This document shows, piece by piece, positions 8,714 to 15,757 of a stretch of DNA of 64,000 nt. A program made the position numbers and the translations under genes. The stretch lies in contig CATLHM010000011.1 of assembly GCA_949949005.1 (NCBI GenBank), positions 1-64,000 of the forward strand. Direction: 5' to 3'. The DNA comes from an uncultured Lachnospiraceae bacterium. Lineage in GTDB: Bacteria; Bacillota; Clostridia; Lachnospirales; Lachnospiraceae. Within the stretch, counting starts at the first letter, position 1; each line of letters starts with the position of its first letter. The notes beneath the pieces are model-generated. The model was not told where the DNA came from and did no database searches. It saw only the letters and a list, made by a program, of their open reading frames with translations.

Positions 8714-10273
8714 TTAGTGCTGAATATTCGCGTCCTCTTCGGCCCTCTTTTTCAGGAAAAGGGGTTCCATATACTTCTTGAAAACAGGCATCAGCTCGTG
8801 GTCAAAGTTCTCCTTTATGGCGGTTTGTCTGTTGATCACCAGCGTGCTTTCCTTATCCGGTGTGCAGGCAGGCCAGCTGGGAACCTCCGGGTTTTCGGGA
8901 TTGCCGTTTTTGGCAAAGGCCATCACCGAGTCAAAGATCAGCTTTTCTATGTGCTCTGAGATGTCGTCGCCCTGGGTATAGGGGGCAAACTCTATGTTGT
9001 GGAAGAAATACGGAATGTCTGCGCAGTGCCAGGGAGTCCTTCCCTCGTCCACGGCCAGATCCAGATTAAAATAGTAGGACCAGGTCTTGTCATTTAAGGC
9101 GCTTCGCTTCTTAAGGTATGCGATCTCGGGATCACGGAAAATAAAATCCAGAAGCATAAGATCTACCGGATTTCTCTCAGGATAGGCTTTTTGGAACAGG
9201 CTGACAAGCTGCTCTGCCGCTTCTTTGCCAAAGGCATCTTCCACCACCTTACAGCCCTCCTCCACGGTCATGTGATTGCGGTCATAGGGGCAGGGAACAA
9301 AGGAGGTGAATTCTCCGAACACGCTTCCCACCATCAGGGGAATATGGGCGGTTTCCGGACGGAAGCCGCATACCAGAGGATCGCCCAGATAAAAAGCGTT
9401 GGGATGGGGCGTGTTGCCCACATATTCTCCCGCAGCCGCAAGGGCGGGGCTCACCTTTTTATAGGCGTCGGCAAGCTGCTGATAGGGAACCGTCTCCAGG
9501 GCTTTTACATCGGAAATCTTAAGTTCCTCCATCAGCGCCTTCACCAGCTTTTCGCCGCACCCTTTGCTGTCGCCCAGGGTGGGGCCGATCACGCCGCTCA
9601 TCACGATGCCCTTGGCAAAAAGGCCGTCTGCGGCAGGAGTCTGTAAAAGGGTAGTCACCTTGGCGCCACCGCCGGACTGCCCAAAGATAATCACGTTTTC
9701 AGGGTCGCCCCCAAAGCGCTCGATATTATCATGGATCCACTTAAGGGCAGCCACCAGGTCGTCGGTGCCCGCGTTGCCGGAATTGGCGTATTCCTCTCCG
9801 AAATCCGACAGGTCGCAGTATCCCAGGACATTGAGCCTGTGATTCACCGATACCACCACAACCTGTCCTTCTTTACACATATTTTCCCCTTCATAGGCAA
9901 TGTGCTCGATGGCGGAGCCTGCAAAAAAGCCGCCGCCGTGGAGCCATACCATGACAGGGCGCTTCTTTCCGTCAAGGCCCGGCGTCCAGATATTCAGATT
10001 CTGGCAGTCCTCATTCATCACCCAATAGCGGTGGGGCACCAGAAGCTCTCCGTTTGGCTTATCCATATCCATAAGGGGACAGACATAGCCAAAGCTTGTG
10101 GTCTCCTTCACCCCTTCCCATGCATCTACCGGCTCCGGAGCATGGAACCGTTTGGCTTTTGCGTAGGGAACGCCCTTAAAGATAAACATGTCGTCGTAGA
10201 AATAGCCGCGGATGCGCCCCTTGTCGGTCTCCACGATCGCGGTTTTGTCATTGTAAATAAATTTTTTCCCCAT
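8714..10273 (-). CDS. Type B carboxylesterase/lipase family protein
   Basis: A 519-residue alpha/beta hydrolase of the carboxylesterase type B family. The oxyanion region is VMVWLHGGGFFAGSA (about 100-115), the nucleophile elbow is FGQSGGGAK (Ser about 200), and the acid is probably the Glu of VFGEF (about 320). The His is likely in WHCADIPYFFHN (about 425), the position of the family's HxxEIPY motif. There is no signal peptide, so it is cytoplasmic. An AAGGAGG site precedes the ATG. It is divergent from the Crp/Fnr gene across a 196-bp gap, suggesting shared control. Substrate (acyl ester, perhaps of plant or drug origin) is unknown. Confidence 0.85.
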   Translation of the reverse strand: MGKKFIYNDKTAIVETDKGRIRGYFYDDMFIFKGVPYAKAKRFHAPEPVDAWEGVKETTSFGYVCPLMDMDKPNGELLVPHRYWVMNEDCQNLNIWTPGLDGKKRPVMVWLHGGGFFAGSAIEHIAYEGENMCKEGQVVVVSVNHRLNVLGYCDLSDFGEEYANSGNAGTDDLVAALKWIHDNIERFGGDPENVIIFGQSGGGAKVTTLLQTPAADGLFAKGIVMSGVIGPTLGDSKGCGEKLVKALMEELKISDVKALETVPYQQLADAYKKVSPALAAAGEYVGNTPHPNAFYLGDPLVCGFRPETAHIPLMVGSVFGEFTSFVPCPYDRNHMTVEEGCKVVEDAFGKEAAEQLVSLFQKAYPERNPVDLMLLDFIFRDPEIAYLKKRSALNDKTWSYYFNLDLAVDEGRTPWHCADIPYFFHNIEFAPYTQGDDISEHIEKLIFDSVMAFAKNGNPENPEVPSWPACTPDKESTLVINRQTAIKENFDHELMPVFKKYMEPLFLKKRAEEDANIQH

Positions 10274-10389
10274 TGAAAACCCTCCTTGGAATTAATGATG
10301 AAACGTTATATTTTTTATATAGTCAATTTTAATCTAAAGAGCAGGGATTGTAAAGATTTCTGACGGGTCAAAATTCAGGAGTTTTTTAT

Positions 10390-10418
10390 TTGCATTTCAG
10401 GTGAAAGAAAGGCATAAT
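10390..10418 (+). promoter_or_regulatory. Promoter of the Crp/Fnr-type regulator
   Basis: TTGCAT (10390-10395), a 17-bp spacer and CATAAT (10413-10418), about 50 bp upstream of the start codon. It sits in the interval shared with the divergent esterase; no convincing Crp-type palindrome was identified. Confidence 0.5.
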
Positions 10419-10469
10419 GATATGCAATACAGAAATTGTTGAGATCTGCAAAGAAGGCGGGAGGTCAGG

Positions 10470-11135
10470 ATGATGTTTGAAGCGATTTATAAAGAAGCAT
10501 TTCCCTTTTGGGAAAAAATTTCAGACAGAGACAGAGAGTACATCTGTCAGAATTCTTCTTATGTGAAATATCCGAAAGGAAAAAATATCCATGACGGCAG
10601 CGAGTGTTCCGGAGTGATTCTCGTCTGTTCGGGGAGCCTTCGGCTTTATATCATGTCAGAGCAGGGGAAGGATATTACGCTTTACCGTCTGCACAAAGGG
10701 GACTTGTGTATGCTTTCCGCCTCCTGCGTGCTGGATGCCGTGACTTTTGATGTGTTTGTGGATGCGGAGGAGGAGAGCGGGTGCTGTGTGGTCGGCGGGC
10801 CTGCCTTTGCGGCGGTTTCGCAGCGGAATCCGGATATTAAGATATTTGCGCTGGAAACTGCGGTCAGCCGCTTTTCGGATGTCATGTGGGTGATGCAGCA
10901 AATTCTGTTTATGAGTATGGATAAGAGGCTGGCGATCTTCCTTTCCGACGAAGCGGCAAGGAGCGGTTCGGATACCATTGCGCTTACTCACGAGCAGATT
11001 GCCCGGTACATGGGCTCTGCCCGTGAGGTGGTATCCAGGATGCTGAAATATTTTGCCGGCGAAGGGATTGTAGAGGTTTCGAGAGGCGGCGTCACCATCC
11101 TGGATAAGAAGCGTTTGCGCAAATTGGCTCTCTGA
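10470..11135 (+). CDS. Crp/Fnr-family transcriptional regulator
   Basis: A 221-residue protein with an N-terminal cyclic-nucleotide-binding-like beta barrel (about 20-130; CSGSLRLYIMSEQGKDITLYRL) and a C-terminal Crp-type winged helix (about 150-215; LTHEQIARYMGSAREVVSRML). The recognition-helix Arg-Glu-Val-Val-Ser-Arg pattern is typical. The phosphate-binding cassette of true cAMP receptors is not obvious, and there is no Cys cluster of the Fnr iron-sulfur type, so the effector is unknown. Two ATGs stand in tandem (10470 and 10473) after a GGGAGGT site. It is divergent from the esterase and convergent with thioredoxin; these are candidate targets. Confidence 0.85.
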   Translation: MMFEAIYKEAFPFWEKISDRDREYICQNSSYVKYPKGKNIHDGSECSGVILVCSGSLRLYIMSEQGKDITLYRLHKGDLCMLSASCVLDAVTFDVFVDAEEESGCCVVGGPAFAAVSQRNPDIKIFALETAVSRFSDVMWVMQQILFMSMDKRLAIFLSDEAARSGSDTIALTHEQIARYMGSAREVVSRMLKYFAGEGIVEVSRGGVTILDKKRLRKLAL

Positions 11136-11148
11136 CAGATCAGTCCTT

Positions 11149-11460
11149 TCAAACTCGCTCTAACATGGCAAGGATTTCGGTTTTGGGTCTTGCGCCCACC
11201 GAGCGGTTTATGACGGCTCCGTTCTTGATCACAGCCAGCGTGGGGATGCTTAAGACCTTGAACTGCTGTGCCAGCTCCGGCTCTTTGTCTACATTGATTT
11301 TGCCGATTAAGTATTGAGGATTTTCCGCTGCGATTTCCTCCACGATGGGGGATACCATGCGGCAGGGGCCGCACCAGTCGGCGTAAAAATCTAAAAGTAC
11401 GGCTTTGCTGCTGTTTTTAACGGAATCGAAGTTATCTTTGTTTACATTAAGTACGGACAT
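11149..11460 (-). CDS. trxA: Thioredoxin
   Basis: A 103-residue thioredoxin with the active site WCGPC in the FYADWCGPCRM context and the cis-proline loop SIPTLAV. It reduces protein disulfides in the cytosol with thioredoxin reductase, which is not in this window. The start at 11460 (MSVLNV) was chosen because it follows a GGAAGG site and gives the normal family length; a longer in-frame start at 11544 would add a 28-residue basic leader unlike any thioredoxin. It ends 13 bp from the convergent Crp/Fnr stop. Confidence 0.93.
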   Translation of the reverse strand: MSVLNVNKDNFDSVKNSSKAVLLDFYADWCGPCRMVSPIVEEIAAENPQYLIGKINVDKEPELAQQFKVLSIPTLAVIKNGAVINRSVGARPKTEILAMLERV

Positions 11461-11662
11461 AATAGTTACCTTCCTTTTTTTATTTTTGTGTTGCTTTTTA
11501 CAAAGTATACAGGGAAAATATTTTTTATTCGGTGATGAAGTCACAAATCACAGAATTTTTTCTATCCGCGGGCGATGAGTCAGGCGGATGCGTCCTTCGT
11601 TTGGCGGATGCTGGGAGAGTCACCCCCCTTTGGGGGAATTTTGGATTGAAACGGGAGGATAG

Positions 11663-12376
11663 ATGGCTTATGATAATATGGAGGATAATATGAATTCTTT
11701 GTTCTCACTTTTGCACTACATCGGAATAGACGACATTTTTGGGATTTTGTCCCTGATTGGTCTGGCCAGTTTTCTGGTCAGGCGGTTTGTGCTGCATAAA
11801 TCGCCTGTGCCCTCCGGCACTTTTGGAAAGGTATCTCCGGAGCTTTTGCAGGAATGCGTCGCCCTTCTTCAGAAAAAGGAGGGCGCAGATTATGAGGAAT
11901 ATGTGGCTTCCCCACAGCTTTTAGACCGGCTGAGGACAAATCCCGGCAATGTAGATTATCTGAAGGAGCTTTTGTGCGACATCTGCGCCCATGTGGGGAT
12001 CGACGGAGATTTTATCAAGCTGGTTCTGGAGGACGAGCCGCTTCCCGACCGGGCGGGGGAAATTTCCACGGATCTGGCTTTTACCACGATTCGTCTGGAC
12101 TTAAAGCCTCACCACACGGTGGATGCGGTGGTTGCAGTGCTGGCCCATGAGACTATGCATCTGCACCTGTATTATGAGGGAATCCATTACAATGATACCT
12201 GGAAAAACGAGATCCTCACGGACACGGCGGCGGTCTACTGTGGTTTCGGGGAATATATTTACAGGGGATATGCGGTGATGCAGGGGGAATTTGCCCTTTC
12301 CTATCAGAAGGTGGGATATATCCGGCAGGAGGATGTGAGGTATATCCAGGAGCTGATGCACAGGGACAGGCAATGA
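11663..12376 (+). CDS. Membrane-anchored putative zinc metallopeptidase (HExxH)
   Basis: A 237-residue protein with one N-terminal hydrophobic segment (about 25-43; GILSLIGLASFLV) and a helical middle region. A zincin motif HETMH lies at about 162-166, followed by NEILTDTAAVYCGFG (about 182-196), where a Glu or Asp could be the third zinc ligand. The family was not recognised. A good GGGAGG site precedes the start. The next gene, a double esterase, begins 46 bp downstream on the same strand and may be co-transcribed. Metallopeptidase function is inferred from the motif only. Confidence 0.6.
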   Translation: MAYDNMEDNMNSLFSLLHYIGIDDIFGILSLIGLASFLVRRFVLHKSPVPSGTFGKVSPELLQECVALLQKKEGADYEEYVASPQLLDRLRTNPGNVDYLKELLCDICAHVGIDGDFIKLVLEDEPLPDRAGEISTDLAFTTIRLDLKPHHTVDAVVAVLAHETMHLHLYYEGIHYNDTWKNEILTDTAAVYCGFGEYIYRGYAVMQGEFALSYQKVGYIRQEDVRYIQELMHRDRQ

Positions 12377-12422
12377 CAGGAAGCGGCAGAAGAAGCAGGG
12401 CTGTCACAGAAAAGGAGGAAAC

Positions 12423-14741
12423 ATGGACGCGAAAACATATGGAATTGACGTAAAAAAGGGAGTGGTAAACAGAGGAAACTTATACCGCATTTCCCGGGCA
12501 ATGAAAAGGGCGATGGAGGGGCAGCCGATTACGGTGGGGTTTCTGGGAGGCTCCATCACCCAGGGATGCCTTTCCTCCACGCCTGAAACCTGCTATGCCT
12601 ATCTGGTTTACAGGTGGTGGCGTGAGCGCTTTCGCGGCTCTGAGGTGACCTATCTCAATGCAGGGATCGGGGGGACTTCTTCCCAGTTTGGCGTGGCAAG
12701 GGCGGAGGAGGATTTACTTTCCCATAATCCGGACGTGGTCATCGTGGAATTCAGCGTCAATGACGAGGACAACGCCCATTTCCTGGAAACCTATGAGGGT
12801 CTGATCCGAAAAATTTATGGAAGCAAAACATGCCCCGGGGTGCTGATCGTAAACAGTGTGAAATATGATGACGGTGTGAATGCCCAGGCCCGGCATGTGG
12901 AGGTGGGACGGGCCTATCAGATTCCCTGTGTGAGCATGAAGCCCACCCTTTATGAAAGGATGAGGGAGGGGGCTTTTACGAGCCGCCAGATTACGGAGGA
13001 TGATCTTCATCCCAATGATTTGGGCCACAGCCTGATGGCGGAGGTGATCACGGACTTTCTGGAGGAAATACGCCGGGACGTGGCAGCCGATAATAGGGTT
13101 TTTGAAGCGGCAGATATTGACATCGGAAGGATAGCTTCCCTTTCGGAGAATGCATATGAAAATTCCCTGCGCTTCCGGAACGGAAACTGTCGGGAAATCC
13201 TGCGGGAAAACAAAGGCTTTACCCCGGATCAAAGGCCCCAAAAGGACATTCGGGAGATTTTCCGGCAAGGCTGGACGGCGGAGGAAAAAGGGGCCCGGAT
13301 GGTTTTTGAGGTGGAGGGAACCTGCATCGGCCTGCAGTACCGAAAATCCGTGGAAGGGCCTGCGCCTGTGGCAAGGGCTGTGATCGACGGCAGGCAGGAG
13401 AGCGCCGTTATTCTGGACGGAAATTTTGAACAGACCTGGGGGGACTGCCTTTATCTGGAAACTTTGGCGGAGCATCTTCCCTATGGAAAGCATACGGTGG
13501 AAATCGAACTGATCGAGGTAAGGGAGGAAAATAAAGTCCCTTTTTATCTGGTGTCTGTGATCGTTTCGGGAGGGCCGGAAGGGACTGGGGAGGTGCCGGG
13601 CGGAGAGATTCCAGGCCGGGAAATTTCCGTCAGAGAAATACCGCTTAAGGAGATCCCGGAATTAAAGGTACACGGAAGAACCACATCCTGCCGGGAGCCG
13701 CTGACCCTGTTCTGGACGGCCAGCGGATTTGAATGCAACCTTTCGGGGACGGAGCTTTCGGTTTTGGTGGAGGTGACCTACGACACCTTTGAGCCATGGT
13801 TTAGCTACACTGTAAACGGAGACTGGGTTGGCAGACAGATGCTGACACGGGGAAAGTATTGGGTGCCTCTTTTCAGGGGGATGAGCGAGGACAAAATTAA
13901 AAATGTGCGCTTTTTCAAGGATCTGCAGGCCATGAGCGACGATGGGGCGTCCTATATCCGCATCCATGCCCTGCGCTGTGACGGCCGCTTCTATCCGGTT
14001 AAGGAAAAGTCCTTGAAGCTGGAGTTTATCGGGGACAGCATTACCTCGGGGGAGGGGCTGTTCGGGGCAAAGCAGGAGGAGGACTGGATTCCCATGTTTT
14101 TTTCCGCGCTGAAAAGCTACGCCTATATTACCGCCGGGAAACTGGATGCCGAATACCGCGTCTTTTCCCAGAGCGGGTGGGGCATACGCAGCGGATGGGA
14201 CAACAACGTGAACAACGCCATCCCCAGACACTACCGGCAGATTTGCAGCCTGATGCCGGGCAGCAGAAACGAAAGCTATGGCGGCGGCCAGCCCCATGAT
14301 TTTGGCACATGGCAGCCGGATTTCGTGATTGTCAATCTGGGAACCAACGATGCCAGCGCCTTTGAGCAGCCGGCATGGGTGGACGGAGCAACGGGAATTT
14401 CCCACAAAATGCATAAAAACCCGGACGGCTCCTATAATAAAGAAGACATCGGAAAGCTTCAGAAGGCGGTGAGGGATTTCCTGTATACCCTGCGGGAATG
14501 CAACCCGGGGGCGGGAATTATCTGGTGCTATGGGATGCTGGGCGCGCCCCTTCAGTTAGAAATCTGCGAGGCGATTTCCCAGTATATTGAGGCGGCGGAT
14601 GACCACAGGGTTTCCTACTTGCAGTTGCCTGCCGCCAATGACAGAACCATCGGGGCAAGGGAGCATCCCGGCTTTTTGTGCCATAGGCAGGCGGCACAGA
14701 TACTTGCGCAGTACATTGAGCAGTTAAGGGACGGAAAGTAA
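12423..14741 (+). CDS. Double SGNH/GDSL hydrolase, CE2-like carbohydrate esterase fusion
   Basis: A 772-residue cytoplasmic protein with two SGNH hydrolase units. Unit 1 (about 30-220) has GGSITQG (Ser), NAGIGGTSS (Gly), EFSVNDED (Asn) and DDLHPND (Asp-x-x-His). A beta-sandwich linker follows at about 270-400. A CE2-like jelly-roll covers about 415-530, and unit 2 (about 535-772) has FIGDSITSGEG, NLGTNDAS and a C-terminal EHPGFLCHRQAA. CE2 enzymes remove acetyl groups from polysaccharides and carry exactly such a jelly-roll before the SGNH core. Two catalytic cores in one chain suggest processing of differently placed acyl groups on imported oligosaccharides. No signal peptide is seen. AAAGGAGG precedes the ATG. 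Confidence 0.8.
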   Translation: MDAKTYGIDVKKGVVNRGNLYRISRAMKRAMEGQPITVGFLGGSITQGCLSSTPETCYAYLVYRWWRERFRGSEVTYLNAGIGGTSSQFGVARAEEDLLSHNPDVVIVEFSVNDEDNAHFLETYEGLIRKIYGSKTCPGVLIVNSVKYDDGVNAQARHVEVGRAYQIPCVSMKPTLYERMREGAFTSRQITEDDLHPNDLGHSLMAEVITDFLEEIRRDVAADNRVFEAADIDIGRIASLSENAYENSLRFRNGNCREILRENKGFTPDQRPQKDIREIFRQGWTAEEKGARMVFEVEGTCIGLQYRKSVEGPAPVARAVIDGRQESAVILDGNFEQTWGDCLYLETLAEHLPYGKHTVEIELIEVREENKVPFYLVSVIVSGGPEGTGEVPGGEIPGREISVREIPLKEIPELKVHGRTTSCREPLTLFWTASGFECNLSGTELSVLVEVTYDTFEPWFSYTVNGDWVGRQMLTRGKYWVPLFRGMSEDKIKNVRFFKDLQAMSDDGASYIRIHALRCDGRFYPVKEKSLKLEFIGDSITSGEGLFGAKQEEDWIPMFFSALKSYAYITAGKLDAEYRVFSQSGWGIRSGWDNNVNNAIPRHYRQICSLMPGSRNESYGGGQPHDFGTWQPDFVIVNLGTNDASAFEQPAWVDGATGISHKMHKNPDGSYNKEDIGKLQKAVRDFLYTLRECNPGAGIIWCYGMLGAPLQLEICEAISQYIEAADDHRVSYLQLPAANDRTIGAREHPGFLCHRQAAQILAQYIEQLRDGK

Positions 14742-14742
14742 A

Positions 14743-15010
14743 ATTATAGTAAACGACAAAATAATTTGTCGTTTACTATAATCCCTCCAGGGATGCGCAC
14801 GATTTTGCAAAGGTAAATGTTGCGTTTCACGCAACGCAAAATCGGCGCAGTGAACAAATTCACTTCGTGAATGCCAAAAACAAAAATTTTTGTCGTTCAC
14901 TATATATGCGCCACTGGCGTGGCGTACCACCACGGCATGAAAGCCGATTGCTCCGGGGGTTTCAGAGAAATTGCGGAAAGGCGGAATATAAGTTTGGAAG
15001 TAAACTTCCA
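14743..15010. repeat. Structured dispersed repeat, module C, copy 1
   Basis: This fills the 326-bp gap before ispF. It opens with a perfect 18-bp inverted repeat (arms 14743-14760 and 14765-14782, ATTATAGTAA...TTACTATAAT, loop ATAA) just after the esterase stop, which may also terminate transcription. It continues with GGGATGCGCACGATTTTGC, a hairpin TTGCGT/ACGCAA, GCAAAATCGGCGCAGTGAAC and a second hairpin. Last comes a segment CGCCACTGGCGTGGCG plus ACCACCACGGC. Close relatives lie at 36255-36375 and 39660-39770, with a relic at 58920-58975. No coding potential was seen. Confidence 0.75.
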
Positions 15011-15067
15011 AACTACTGATTGGAGGCAGTACCGCAAGCACAGCTTGCAGTAGGCAGGAGGATAAAA

Positions 15068-15610
15068 ATGAGAATAGGAATGGGATACGACGTACACAAA
15101 TTAACGCAGGGAAGGAAGCTGATTATGGGCGGGGTGGAGATCCCCTATGAAAAAGGACTTTTGGGTCACTCGGACGCGGACGTGCTTCTTCATGCCATCA
15201 TGGATGCCCTTCTGGGGGCGGCGGCCCTTGAGGATATTGGAAAGCATTTCCCGGACACGGATCCGGCTTATAAGGGGATTTCATCCGTGAAGCTTTTGGA
15301 GCATGTGGGGGCTTTGCTGGAAGAAAATCTTTTTCTGATTGAAAATATCGACGCAACCATCATCGCCCAGGCGCCCAAAATGCGCCCCCATATCGACGCC
15401 ATGAGAAAAAACATTGCACAGGCTCTTGGGATTACCGTAGAGCAGGTAAATGTAAAGGCGACCACCGAGGAGGGGCTTGGCTTTACCGGGACGGGAGAGG
15501 GGATTTCCGCCCAGGCAATCTGTCTGCTCACAAGCCCGGTAAGCCTTGGGAGCGAGGATGTGACGTCCCGGGGGTGCGGTGGATGTGAGGGGTGCCCTGT
15601 AAGCAAATAG
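15068..15610 (+). CDS. ispF: 2-C-methyl-D-erythritol 2,4-cyclodiphosphate synthase with Cys-rich tail
   Basis: IspF cyclises CDP-methylerythritol phosphate in the non-mevalonate isoprenoid pathway. Visible family features are GMGYDVHKL at the start (Asp-His metal ligands), [31 protein letters not shown] and [16 protein letters not shown] near the end. The start at 15068 follows AGGAGG and gives the canonical N-terminus. Family length is near 157 residues; here 180, because about 20 residues follow the normal end, ending in a CGGCEGC run (C-x2-C-x2-C). The tail could bind metal or be a functionless extension. There are no other pathway genes nearby. Confidence 0.93.
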   Translation: MRIGMGYDVHKLTQGRKLIMGGVEIPYEKGLLGHSDADVLLHAIMDALLGAAALEDIGKHFPDTDPAYKGISSVKLLEHVGALLEENLFLIENIDATIIAQAPKMRPHIDAMRKNIAQALGITVEQVNVKATTEEGLGFTGTGEGISAQAICLLTSPVSLGSEDVTSRGCGGCEGCPVSK

Positions 15611-15668
15611 CTACTAGCTGTTAAGGGGATGGGGTTAAAATAAAAAAGAACATACGTTCTAAAATATA

Positions 15669-15697
15669 TTGACAAATTTGCCATATCAGGGTATTAT
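15669..15697 (+). promoter_or_regulatory. Promoter of the R-M-like gene
   Basis: TTGACA (15669-15674), a 17-bp spacer and TATTAT (15692-15697), about 60 bp upstream of the start codon. The local sequence is markedly A+T-rich compared with ispF. Confidence 0.7.
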
Positions 15698-15757
15698 TTT
15701 AGTAAGGGATTTTATGAATGGTATAGATCGTTGTCAGGGCATACGAGGAGGTTTATT

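Noticed and set aside
11621..11642. CCCCCC/GGGGG mini-hairpin before the zincin gene as a terminator
   Set aside because: The stem is five to six pairs with a tiny loop, and it lies upstream of a start codon; evidence is too weak to list.
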